From Prinia subflava (taxonomy: Eukaryota; Chordata; Aves; Passeriformes; Cisticolidae): a stretch of 64,000 nucleotides of DNA. The stretch covers positions 9,180,032 through 9,244,031 of the forward strand of contig NC_086256.1 in assembly GCF_021018805.1 (NCBI RefSeq), read 5' to 3'. The translations under genes and the position numbers were made by a program. This document shows, one piece after another, positions 11,501 through 24,600 of the stretch (position 1 is the stretch's first letter; each line of letters opens with the position of its first letter). The notes under the pieces are model-generated. The model worked only from the letters and a program-made list of their open reading frames with translations, made no database searches and had not been told where the DNA came from.

Positions 11501-14500
11501 GCAGAGATCACTTTTTCCTTTTTTTTTTTTTTAAGTCAAGACCAAAGTAGTAGAATATATATTATTTTCGCAATTTATTTTATATGTATAAGACTTGTTT
11601 TAAACTGAATTGTGTTCAGTGACTTTTCTCCATTGATGTTAGTACTTTCTCACTCAGAGAAAGTGCTGAAAATGTTAAACCAGTGAAATGAAAACCGTTG
11701 CAGACAATGTAAACTTTACAAACTGTAATGCAGGTGTTGTACACATGCTGAAAAGTGCTGAGTGAACATGTCATGTCCTAGTTACAGATAAATAAATGTG
11801 GAGTTTGATCATATTGTCCTGGTCTTGATGTAAAAGGGTTTGGAAATAATCCAGATGCAGGGAGGGGCAGAGGTATGAGCTGTCCCTCAGTCTTGGCAGG
11901 TCTTTACCTATATCTGGAATGCACCTCCCTTCCCAGTTTGTAGTACTGGTCTTGTAGGACCCAGGCAATGGTATTGAGGGGAAGAATTACTCCAGTACTG
12001 GTTAGGAGAATGGTCTCTTATTTCTGAATGTCCTCTGTTTTGTTGACTTTCAATTCTCCTTCCTCTTTGCAAATGACATGCCTTCTACTTGCTTATCCTT
12101 CATCTGGAATGCAGATCTGTACTTCCCTCTGCTTGATTTGTAGTCTCTCTTGCCTTGACACAAATATTTGATAAATAGTCTGGTTGCATTTAGGGCTCTT
12201 TTCCAAAGGAAATGTGTTTTTCTCCACTCCAAACAGAATATATTTAAATGTAAATGTGCTATAGTAGCAATAATAACCCTGGTAAAATACTGGTTTAGGA
12301 AATACCCTCAGTAGGAAATACCCATCCCATTATCTTTTTTAAGGTAGTGGAGAACTACTTACTTAACTTCTGCTTAGGCTCCATCCACATTTCTGGAAGA
12401 CAGGTAGGCAGGAGGTATGTAGCATGCAGTGGGGATAAGCCACTAATTACATATTTGCAATTCTTTCCTGATGATGGAGAGCATTATCCTGGTTTGTGCT
12501 GCTGTGCAGTAGAAGTGACTTTGTTCCTTCAGGCTGGGCAGGCTGCAGAAATGGGCTCTTCACTGCCCTTTCTTTCACTCATTCTGTCATGAGGGTTTGG
12601 GAACAAGAGCAGAACCTTAAAGGCATCCATGACAAGGTGATGTGCTGTGTAAGCTTCTGGGCAGAACAAAGCCTTATCTTGACTTACTTGCAAAAGGTCT
12701 GTAGATCAAAGTGCAGTACAAAATAGATGTTTGATTTTGTTCCTTAAAGAGCTAAAAAGACCTTTGGATTTGATGAAAATAGTAGAGTACTTTGTCCAGA
12801 TTTAAAATACCTTATTTAATAAAATGCTAAAGCTGTTTGAAAGTTCAGAGCATTATTCACATTTAAGGCCTAATACTATTTAAAGCGTGTTTCTTTGGTT
12901 TGCATCAGTAGTGTCAATAGATGCACTTGTTTAAGAGAGGTGTACAATCCCTGAAACCCTACTCCCTGCAGCAGGGTAGAGCAGTAAACAGGTTTTAATA
13001 TTTCAGGTAAGTACCACAGTTCTCTAATATAAACAGCACTAAAGACAGGTAAAGGGGCATTGGAGGGAAGTGGAATCTCAACAGGCACAGGAGAGAGGTG
13101 TAAGGGATGACAGCAGTGCCAGTGGCTGCACAGTAGGAAACACCCGGGAATAATTGGTGATAGGCATAATATCCAGAAAGTCTGTGCTCTCCTATTCTGT
13201 GCTTATGAGAAGTTGAGCCTATTAGATTTTACATGTTTTAAATGGCTTTATCTTGGTATTCTTGCTGCTTTGAGGAGTAAACTCAGGAAAACCCCTTGGA
13301 AGGGTTCATTTTTGATGTATCACACTTGCTGGCTGAGGTCCAAAGACTTATCATTTTACACAGGCTTCTGTACAGGTTCCCCAGATGCTGCCTTTTCCAA
13401 AATGTGCTTTGGGCTTTTGAGTTAAGTACAGCTTGCTTCCAAAGACAAGTTTGCTGGCTTTTGTGTGGTAACCTTGCTTGCAGAAACTTGGATCAACAGA
13501 AGCTTGAAGGGCAGGTATAATTCAATCAATAGCATTTCTAAAGGTGATATTTTTGTCAGTGGTGTTTACTTGTTTGAAGAAATCTTACCTGCAGTCCTAG
13601 AAGTCACTTTTCTCTGTTACTTGGTTGTTACTCTTGTATGCCCTTGTATCTTTAACTGCTGTCACAAAGGAAAAGAATCATCTTCTTACCCCCTGCACTC
13701 TAGATCTCAGTATGTATTGACAAGACCAGGCTGCTAAGGCTTTGTTCAGTATGTGGTTTTGTGGGGGGGTGTGTTTGTCCAGAAGTTTTGAAGGAGGTAA
13801 GACTGGGTCAGCATGACCTTGGAGAAGTGGAAAGTAAGTATGAGAAGAGACAGGTTGTTTGTGATGCAGAGCTGCGTGAGATACCAGTGGAAGGACTGTC
13901 AGTGGAGAAAAGAGGATTAGGACATAGATGTGTCTGTATGGACTTTTCTTAACCTGTTTTCAGTTCATTTAAGTTTGTCATCTGGTTTGCATAAATGGTC
14001 AGGTATGTAACAATTGGTATGATTTTTCCCCACCCCTAGCCTGTTACTGTGGAAGAACTTTTGTATGGCCAAAATTTCTGGCATGTTTTCATCTTGGAAT
14101 ACAGATTTATATAGCAGTGTCCTGTCTGGAATACAAAACAGTTTTGGTGACTCTGCAAGATAGATTCATTTGCTTTTAGCTTGAAAAACAAGGTGTTAAT
14201 CTCTCAGTAATAGTTGCTTTTCACTAGAACATTTAATATCTGTATCTGGGAATATTTTAGTTTAGTACATGATTAACATTTTAATACATCATCTAGTGTT
14301 CTGAAATGGGCTCATATTTCTGTAATTCTAGAAAACCTGTTGTGAGTGATGCTCTGCATTTTTAGACACTAGGCTTTTTTTTCAGCAGACAGATACCATT
14401 TAAACAATGTTTTTTTCAATATTTTTAATTAATGGGGCTTTACATTTGTGCAGCCATTTTGGAGTGCTGGCTGTGGGCTATAATGGAAAAAACCTGAGTA

Positions 14501-17500
14501 GTGATGGCATATCTGGGATGTAGTTCTGGTTCCTGATAGCTCAGGTGTGTGAGCTGTACCAGTTGTACATGGCATTCCAGAACATGTGTTTGTCCTCTCC
14601 AAAGGGAGCTGTTTTTCAGTTGTGCAGACAGGGTGAAGGTGTGTCTAGACAATTATATTCGTGGAAGTGAAAGCAAAAGGAAACTAAGTTTGTTTTGTAG
14701 ATACTCTGTGTAGGTGAACTGGAAATGAATTATCTCAACTTGTGAAGATGTGGCTCACCAGTTGTTATGACAACTGAATGAGTTACTCTGCACTTTTTTC
14801 TTTTACAGTGAGGCCTAATAATGCATGCAAAGTTGAAGCAGGATTTATAATTATGTTATAAATGGAATTTGCTGGCACAGATTGCCCAGAGAATTTGTAG
14901 ATGCCCCATCACTGGAAGTGAGTAACCTGGTCAAGTGGAAGGTGTCTCTGCCTGTGGCAGGGGGCTGTAACTAGATGCTCTTTAAGTCTGTGTGCCCAAT
15001 TATGATTATCTTAATAAAATGTTTATGATAGTAAGACCAAGCCATGTTTTTTGGATAGTGAAATTTCATGTGAGGCTTTTTGATGTCCTTCAGGAAATCA
15101 GTAGAATCCTTTTGGCTCTTCCTGAGTTGGACCCCAGACTATGGCTCCCTATTTCTGTGAATGTATTGGGTGAATTGGAGGTTATTAGAAAGATGTATTT
15201 TAGTGAATACATCTTGTATTAATTCCTTATCATAAAGTAACATACACCTATGCAGTGCCATTACTCCGAAAAGTAGCTAAGTGGAAAGTGGTCTGTTTTG
15301 AATGTTTGGGCATATCTGCTTGATTAAATAACTTTAAAAGAGCTTCACAGAAAGAAAACTGATGAGGGAAGTAAATTCTGTTCTGCCTTCTGCATCCATT
15401 AAATTGTTCACTAATGCTTCTGAATGCTTTTGCAACCCAGCAGACATCTGATCTTTAGGAATATTACTGAAATCCCCATTGACTTGGTTGGTAAGAAAAA
15501 CAAATCTTTACTTCTTTAAAGTAAACATGTTTTATTTAGAATAATAGATAGAAATGCAGTGAACTGAAATTGTGGCAGGGATAGACAGGTGTTGTCCTTA
15601 TGACCTTTTACAGCTGCTATTAACTGGATTGATAAACGTGTAATGAAGGGTAAAAGTTTACTTTTATGCTGGTTTTCTGCTAGAGGCTCCATGTCTTTGT
15701 GATTTGCTGCTGCAGGAAAGGAGAAGCTGAATTAGAGGCTGCAGTTAATAGGATTCTTAGTAGTGAGCAATGCTGAAGGGACCTGGGGACATTTGCAGGG
15801 TACAGTGAAGCAGAAAAAGCACCCAGTGAAATGTGTCCATTTCAGAAATGTGCGCTGCAGTACGTAATGTGGACTGAGGCTGGAAGCCCTAGTTCCAGGT
15901 ATTCCCAGAGGGGTGGGAACAGCACATCACGGCACAGCAGGCAGTGGAACTCAGGGGAGACTGCGTCCCCTTGTATTTTTACACCCTTGTAGGCCAAGGC
16001 AGGAGATGGAAGAGGAAGTATAGGAAAAATGCACTGCTGCTAAGGCTCCTCTGTTCTGTTTTCTTAGGACTTCTGAAGTATCTTGATCCATTTCCAGTGA
16101 AAAATTTTATAGCTCAGTGGCTCTGATTATATTTAGCTTGTCTCTCTAGGCTCGTGTTTTGCTCAATGTGGATCTTTACTACTGAACACCTCCTTCATTC
16201 CCACTGTCAGGTATATCTGAAAAGCTCAGCTTGTGAGTCAAAGCTTAAAAACTCTGGTTTAGAGATTGTCTCTGATCAAGTGTGTGTTAGGAGTAGAAAG
16301 GAGAATAAGCAGAAGGCTGAAAACAACCAGGCAACTCCATTCAAATGTGGTACAGCAAGAACTTTATGGAAGGGGTATTGGAGAATGGGGGCTTGTCTCT
16401 GACTGCAGATATTTCTTACTGTGGGCTGTGTCTCTTTAAATTGAATGTGCTTGTATGTTCCTTCTGTTTTCATGCCAGTTTTTAATATTTGTTTAGAGAA
16501 ATACCTATAAAATCCTGTATATAAAAGAGCACCTGACAATTTTGTTTGACTCAGTGATAAATACCACTTCTACTTGCATGTAAAATGACACGGTGAAGGA
16601 TATTTAGTTGTGAAACTTAAGCACTTACCAAGAGAAAAAAGTACTTTTGGAACAACAAAAACTTAAGAAAATAGGTTGCTATGAAGTAACAGTTAAGACA
16701 TTTTTAATGTTATATGTAAAAAATGATAATATAAATTGTTACCAGTTCTGATTAACCTTTAAAAATAAGTGGAACTCAGGTGCTAAAACAGAGTTTCATT
16801 TTCTTTTTCCTACTTGGATTACTTGCCAAAGACGTCTTCATTTTGATGGGTGAAATATTTTGGGGCAGTTGATAGACAACCTTTTTTTTTCTACCCCAAA
16901 GCTCATTAATGCAGATTTCTGAAAGGAGGTATGCCTTTAGAGAACATTTCATTTAGTGTTATTACTATTATTTTTTCTTTTTCTGATTCATATTACCAGA
17001 AATAATTCACATTTTAATTAATTTAAAAGGAAAGCGAGAATTAATTAGATTTGCATTGACAAGCACTTTTGTTTGCTTTTTTCTGGAACTGGGAGTGGCT
17101 ACTGATGATCTTTGTCCTTGTGCTTTCCAGAGTGAAGCAGAGACCAGTTCCACTGAACTGCAGATGCAGTGTTAGAAGAACTGAGCAGTTGTCAAAGGTC
17201 ATTTCAGTTCTGTAATAGGGAGAAAATAACTGTGTTAGATATAAGGAATGCACAGTTTTGCCACTGTAAAAATGGGCCATGCTTCTAACTCTTGAACATT
17301 GGATGCCATTTTGGTGGTGTTGTACCTAAAGAATACAGTAAAGACTAATAAGGATGATTAAAGGTATTCAGAAGGCTTCCCTGGATACACTTGGTTTGGA
17401 ACAGGCATGACTTATTGAGTCCATGTATCTTGGGTAAAATCCTGAGTATCGTGAAAAACTGAATAGAATGTGGCTGGGCACTTCAGTAGCACAAGAACAT

Positions 17501-20039
17501 ACCCAGTTGAATTGAGGCTGGTATTTTTTAATAGCTACAAGTTGACTTCTCTGTAAAGCATAGGTAAACTGTGCCCATGCTCATTTGGGAGGCAAAAATG
17601 TATAAATGTGTTTGAAAACAAAGCAGCTGAAGAGATTTGCATAGAACTCTGACTGGCATTAAATTGTAATACAGACTCTGGGTTAAAAGTCTTGAGAAAG
17701 TATTCTGGGTGTCCTGATGCTATTTGTTCTTGGTCTTGCACTTTTTTTTTCTTGAGACTTGATTATAGGTTGCTGTCAGAGAGGGTAATGGAGAGACTTT
17801 GGGTCTTGCCCGCTAGGATTTTGTGATGTTGCTGTCAGTGCTGTGGTGGGTTATGGAAGTGGTCTTGGGTAGGTTGCAGATGAACTGTTGGACTCAGAAG
17901 TGTGTGTGAGGAGGGGGCACGTGGGCTAATCCTGGAGACCAAAGGGTTTCAGTGCTACTATAATTTACAGCATTTCATCTAACAAGGTTTTTGCTTTAGC
18001 AAAAAGTATTGCATTTAAATGTGGCATCTGTTGTTCTTTTTGTGCTGGAATGTGCCCAGGAAGGCGATGACTGAAGAGTTGTTTATGTCCCTACTGAATT
18101 TTGGAGTCAGGTCTAGGTGTTGTCCTGGACGGTCTACATGCATGTTAGGCACTGCTTAAGGAACTGCCCTTGTCACTCATACTAACAGCGATATCAGAAC
18201 AGCAGCTTAGGAGACCCAAATCTCTGCAAGATTATCTATAAATTGGTAGTTGGGGTTTTACAAAATGTTTCACCTTTGTTTTGATTGTGCTGAAATAAAA
18301 AGGGAAGACTCACAGCAACACAAACTGTTGATACACTTTTCCCATGCCTTTTCCAAAGGTATTGGAAACCTTTTTGGTAAATGGAACCTAGGTACTATAC
18401 TTCAGTGGTGTTTTTATTTTTATTTTGTACTCAACCTTGTTCTTACTTGAAAACTGCAGTTCTGTGGTGTTCATTTATTTAGATACCTTAAATCCAGAGA
18501 ACAGCTCTCTGTGGGCTTTCTTTAGGTCCATTTTTCACATTGCTGTGAACCATTCTCAAGCTTCATTAAGTCAACTTCTTAAATTTTTAACTTCTGTCAA
18601 TAGCTTGACATAGCTTAATTGCTATACAGTTTGTTCTGAAAAGCATATTTATTCAGAAGGTAATGAATCTTGTTTAAATATAGTCAACTGTCTTGACTTT
18701 GCCCCTGTTATATCTTCGACTTACTGCTCAAGCATTTGGTAGTAGGCTCAGAAGGTCACATCTGAAGGAGTTCTGTACCTGTGCACAGTTCAGCAGGATG
18801 GGTAATCTGTTCTGTCTGCAGCAGATGTTCCATTATGTCCATTATGCACACTTGAAAATTGCCCTTTAATATTAAAAAAAATGGTTTTATAGATTAGCAC
18901 TTCAGTTGTTTGCAATGTGTGGCGCTCAATAGATGGTAGCACAGGGTAGGGTGCTCAGAAAGTTCCCAGGTCAATACTCTGTGTGGCCATGGCCACTCTG
19001 GTTTTCCCTCATCCTGACTGATAGTTCATATGCATGTGAGGCTGCTTGTTCTTACTTTGTCTGCAGAGATGTGATTGTGGCTCAGAGCTTAGGTGCACAA
19101 GTGTTTCCATCTTTCCACACTCCTTTGTACAACAGTAACATCTAGTTCTAGAAAGAATAAAAAATTACATAAAAATGAAGGGGTTTATTAAAGGGGCAAT
19201 CCAGAAGATATAAGGTGGTGACTATTTTGCTGTTCCCCTGTGTGTGTTTGAGCCTTGATCAAAATCACCTTTAAAACTTTTTAAAAATCCACGTACTTAA
19301 GTAAAGAGTGACATAACATACACAATGAAAACCAAAACTGATCAAAGAATGGAACCATATCCAAACAAAGAAAACAAACTCTATTAAGACAAATATAAAA
19401 GCATAATAACGCACACTTAAAGACATCCTGCAAAACAGCTGATGGCATCAAAACAGTAATAAAACTCAGCTTTTTCAGGATCACTAACTATTCTTGTTAG
19501 GTAGGATGGTTCAAGAAAAAAAGTGGTCATAGCAGAATAATTCAGGTTTTGGGGGTGATGGTGGTGTTTTCCATGGAGACATTAATGGAATACCATTTGT
19601 ACTACTGTCATGACCCTCTTGAGGGGGGAGTCTGACTGTGCTGGAACAGGGGAGGAGTGACATGGGCATGTAGAAATGAGGCATTTGGAATGACCAGGCC
19701 TATCTGCAGCCCAGAGTCTCGTTATTTTAGCAGCAAGTTTTAAAACTGCTATGAAGTGTGAAATCACTTTCACCAGCTACATACAGTTTCTCCAGTCTTC
19801 CCTTTATTCTGATTGTTTTGTTGCCCTAAATCTAGGAAGTGATCATTTAAAAGTAAAAATGCCCTTTTCAGGGACTCTTTTAGAATTTGATTATTTCAGG
19901 TTTTGTTTTGATCAGAGATCAAGTAGCTTTTGGCACTTGCACTGTAGTTGCTCAATTTCCCTTTCTGTTCTTCTCTTTAGTCATACTTTGTCATGTTTAT
20001 GCCACTGGTATTGATGGAGTTGTGTTTGGTTTTTTACAG
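5590..20039 (+). other. GPBP1L1: GPBP1L1 intron 1
   Basis: About 14.4 kb without any exon-like conserved frame. It contains one CR1 fragment (14875-15008), a short (TTTG)n tract near 10501-10519, a local duplication of ATATGATAGTAGATC (10535-10549 and 10571-10585), and scattered poly-T runs. I recognise no RNA gene here, although small intronic RNAs could be missed by eye. Confidence 0.6.
14875..15008 (+). repeat. CR1-type LINE, 3' end fragment
   Basis: It begins with 'gcacagattgcccagagaa', then 'gatgccccatcactggaagt', then 'ggaaggtgtctctgcc' and 'ggcagggggctgtaactagatg'. These are the ordered blocks of the avian CR1 3' region with an internal deletion. The copy is diverged and lies in GPBP1L1 intron 1. 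Confidence 0.85.
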
Positions 20040-20109
20040 TGACGACAGTTCCTGTCTCACCTCTTTGATGGAAGAGGACTATGACCCAGAAGTGAACTCT
20101 TCACTGTAG
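20014..20109 (+). other. Short upstream ORF candidate in GPBP1L1 leader
   Basis: An intact 31-codon frame runs from ATG 20014 to TAG 20107-20109 and crosses the presumed acceptor. The part inside the exon (ATG 20068) encodes MEEDYDPEVNSSL, an acidic peptide that looks more protein-like than the surroundings. If the exon is real, only the 13-codon version would be present in spliced RNA. Confidence 0.3.
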
Positions 20110-20923
20110 AACGAGAAGCTCTTGTGGATTAATTGTGTCCCTTTAAAAGCAGCACCCAGTCTACAAAAAATAGAGTAGAAGAGATTATTTTTGGACCTGG
20201 CTTTTTTTGTTCATGTGACCTATGTTTCAGCATGTAAATGGTGAAAAACAGGGAGAACATTTGTGCCTGCTTCTGAGCTTTATATCAAGTAGTGCTTAGC
20301 TCTGTGGAGCATTAGCTAAGTTACGTGAAGACTAGAGTATATCCTAACATTCATTTTTTAAAATATTTTACTCTTTTTTAGCAGATGTATGTGATAAAAA
20401 TGAAATTTATATTTTAAGAGCACTTGGGCAGATGCTTCTTGTTTAGATCTCAGCATTTAGGGCAAACGTTTTTATGTAATATCTTTTTTTGCAGAGTGTT
20501 TAGGTTGATCTGCTGCAGATCATGAACTGTCCAGCAGCCTTGAGTGTATCTGTTCAGTATTAACCATGATGTTGCTCTGAATGTTGTCATGCAGACTTGA
20601 CAAACTTTTTTGTAATGTAAAGGCTGATTTCTGTCCTACCACGACCAGAGGAAATTTAATGAGGTGAACGTGGGCGTGGCTTTTTTAAATATAAAATACC
20701 TTCTTAGGTATCTTTTTTTTGTAGTGAGAGTGCAAAGAGAGGGTAAAATGAGCAGCTGAGGGGGTGAAGGGCACAGTTGGCACGAAGTGCGGCCTCTCGT
20801 GCTCTGCTTCAAGACGCACTATTGCCTCAAGGCTGGCCTTCCAGAATTCTGGAGGAGGAAGGAACCCAGAGGCCACTGAAGCACACAAACTGAGGACATT
20901 GGACTGCAGAGGCCAAACTCAGG
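20040..20923 (+). other. GPBP1L1: Probable GPBP1L1 5'UTR exon 2 (long, non-coding)
   Basis: A good acceptor (tttggttttttacag) precedes 20040 and a good donor (CTCAGG|gtaagtg) follows 20923. No long frame links them to the coding exons, so this would be an 884-nt untranslated exon. As I remember it, the human gene also has a long 5'UTR. The exon carries several upstream ATGs, including the short frame ending at 20109 listed separately. Other internal sites could split it. Confidence 0.45.
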
Positions 20924-21678
20924 GTAAGTGATCATGTGTATTTACTAATTTGCTTATGTTATGTTGACTTGTTTCTAGATAACTTAAAGTTGAAAAATAA
21001 AGCAAAGTGGTGAATTGGAGAACCTTCCACAAAAAAGGTGGAATTCAGTTATACAGAGCAAAAGTGAAATGTTCATCTTTTTGAGCAGTAAAAAATTGTG
21101 TGTGTTGGAAAACTGTGTTGTGTTGGAAAGAACATAGGGATGGAGGAGCTGGCATATGGTTGTCTTTTAGGCCTCTGATCTGCTTTGAATGTCTCTTAGC
21201 ATCACCAGTTGGTCATATTTATTTTACAGCCTCTAGAATAAAACATGCAGTGATCACCCCTTTGCAGACCGTGAGACTATGAGCAGTGAAGGACTGTACC
21301 CCAAATTCTGTCATGTATTGATTATTGCATTGCCTTGTATGTCTTTTCTCTGCCATTGGTTCTGTTTTCCTTCCCTCCCATGCCCATTCTGTCATGAACC
21401 TCGTGGGTGTGTTAATTGTAAACAGGAAGTAACGGGAGTGTTGAAGTTCTTACCTGTTTCAGTCAGAGGAAAAAAGCCAGTGGGAGAAAAAAAATGTTCA
21501 AGTGTAATACAAAAAAACTTCAGTACTTTTCCCCTCCTATTTGTATAGGCCAAACTTAGAGAGATAAATTGTATTATTATTTAGTTTGGATAAGATTACA
21601 GGGAATGTTCTTTTCATTTACAGAGCCTGGCCATGAGGTTTGATGCCTCATTTTATTGAAGGGAGACACTGGACCTAA

Positions 21679-24600
21679 ATGGCGCAGCATGACTTTGTTC
21701 CTGCCTGGCTTAACTTCTCAACGCCACAGTCAACCAAGGTAACAGTAACACAGGTCAGCTCCTTTTGCAGCTCTGACCACGGGTAGGATCAGTGTATTGG
21801 GTTCTCCGTGGTTCTGTGTGAGACAGGCGGATTTGTGAGCTGTTCTGATCAGATCCAGGCTCCTTGACGTTGCTGGCTAATCAGTGCAGTTATGGAGCCA
21901 TATTGAAAACCCATACAAGAATGTGGGGCTTGATGGTTTTTTCAATTTGCTAAATGTCACTGCTGGGCTGGCAGGCCCCTGGAGAGTCCAAATGTGTGCT
22001 TCATTACATGACTTTTTACTTTCTGCAGTCCCCTGCAGCCACCTTTGAGAAACATGGAGAGCATCTTCCACGGGGAGAGGGCCGCTTTGGCGTGAGCCGC
22101 AGGAGACACAACTCTTCCGATGGATTTTTCAATAATGGGCCCCTCCGAACTGCGGGAGGTGAGTAAGAAGGATCAGAATGCAGCCTGAGAGCAAATATTT
22201 GGAAATATTCTACAGAATGAAGAGTTCAGCAGTATAGAAACATTTTTCCAAACTGTACCTTTTCAAAATTTTCAAAACATCCTGTGAGGAAGTTGTACTA
22301 GTCTCTTCTCCTGTGCAATGTGCTCAGGCCTTAAGAGGTTTTCATAGTAGCTGTATGTGCATTGTGTAGCTTGATTTATTTTCTGATATAATCACACAGT
22401 ACTTAGTAAGTTTAGCTCAGCAGTTACTTAGTGAACATTGGCTGAACAGTGAGAAAAGCAACCTGATATTTCCAGTGTTCTGCATACTTTGTTGATTTTT
22501 TATTTGCATCCTTATCTCCTTTCGTTTAGACTGCTGGCATCAGCCATCCCTTCTCCGCCATGATTCTGTAGATTCTGGTGTTTCTAAAGGAGCTCATGTT
22601 GGGCTTTCTGGCAGTCAGCCTGGCTGGCATGGTCCCTCACGGGGCCATGATGGTGGGAGCCAGCGTGGAGGAGGAGGAACTGGAGGTCACCGCCACTGGA
22701 ATGGCAACTTCCATTCTCGGAAAAGTTCCGCCTTTCAAGAAAAGCTGCCTGTTGAATCCAGGGAAGAGAAGAAGGAAGATAAAGAGCATTTGCAGTTTGA
22801 GGAGGAAGACTTTGTAAGTGTGTAGCTTTTCACTAGAAGTGGAAGGTGTGAGAAGTGGCTTTTCAGATCTTGCTTGTCTTAGCATTGATAGGTGGTGAGG
22901 CTCTAGAGTTGTATTCCATTCAATTTTTGAAACACAACAAATTTAACAAAATTATTCCAGCACTGATAGGATGCTGATTGGTACCCAGAGCCCTCAGGAC
23001 TTGAAGACCTCATAGATTATGGGGTTTGGCTCATATGTTTTGCCAAATATTTACTGTGAACTGAAGGCATTGTAGCATTCGAGCCAGGTCTTCAGTGAAA
23101 CCTGTAAGGTGACAGGAAGAGTAGTTTTATGGACTTTGTGGCTTTGCTTACAAAGCCTTTTTTTTTTGCTCCTAGAAAGACATCTGTTCAGCTTATCTTC
23201 AGTCTGCCTGCTTCAGTCGTCCTGTCTCCTTCTCTCTAATACATGTTAGTGTTTGTGATAACCTTCCCAGGCTTGTTCATGACACACTCAGACCCTTTTA
23301 ACCATCTGCCTTGAATCTTCTGGAGCAGTATTATCAGAGATATTTTCCTCTCCCTCTCTGTTAATCTGTGGATCTGGGTTTCTTGAGCCAATTCTTCTAT
23401 CAACATCTCCAGTTTACCAACTTTCTTCTTATTCAGCACTTTGATTCATGTGGTATTATCAGTATGACAGTCTCTTACATCCTGGCTCTATTTTTACTGG
23501 ATTATCTTTAGTTTTTCAAACTTTATCAAACAGTATTTGGACTTATGGCTTTCATCCTTACCGTGTTACTTCTTTAATGCTAATGCTTTGAGAGATGTGC
23601 ACCTTTTCTGTTTTCTCTTTTCAATCTAATTCTATTTCTCCTGACCCCTGAAGAGTGTTATATTATCATACCATTTGTTTTTCTTTCTGCATCTGTTTCT
23701 TACTGTCTCTGGGCTCTTCTTGACCAGTGTAATGAGGGAGTATCCTCTGTAACGTTCTGGTACCTCTGTCCCTTCCCCTAATGCAATTCCTCTGCCTTCA
23801 TCTTCAGTGCTAAAACCTTTGCTGCCTCCTGTAATGAGGGGTTCTGGTGATACTGTGTGAACCTGTGTGTATCACCATCATGAGGTTTTTGCTGTTTTAT
23901 TCAGCATTTTTCTCTGGAAGGCTGTTCACAGCTGAAATTGTTGCAGCAGTTTGATGGCTTCTGCTCATGAATTTACCAGTCAGAGTGAAATACATGAATA
24001 CCCACAGCTGCTTCATGCCAAAATCCAGAGCCTACACTTAAATTGCCACAGGAGGCAGTTTGATTTGAGCTGCTGGGGGTTTTTCAGTGAAGGGCCTGGG
24101 AAGTGATTGCATGCTGTTGTTCAGCTGCTTGGAGCAGGAGCCTGCATCACAGAGTGGTTAACAGCTGGAGAGTGAGGATAAAGCTTGTGTGTGGATTTCT
24201 ATTACCTGATTTCTCAAGAATACTGTAATTCAGGCTTTCTATAAGCCTGTTTTTTTGGCTGTCAGAAGTCTGTCGAAATCTAGAAGTATTGCAATGATTG
24301 TAACTGTGCAATCTCTTGTTGTCTATCTTGGTCTAAATCTTTCTTCCACATACTTCATTCTCCTTCAGTGCCTTGATGAGTGCCTTCCCCAGCTACATGG
24401 CTGTTTCTTCTCTAATTACTTCCCTCATTTTTAACATGATAATACAACACACACACTGACTAGCAGCAAGCTTTGTTTAGTAACTCCTGTACTGTCTTTG
24501 TCGTAGCAGTGGAACTGATGTATGCTGTGGTTAACTGTGTAGCTGTCGGGCCTGCATGGCTGACAACACTTAGTTCCTGAAAGGTCTGAAAGCAGTCAAA

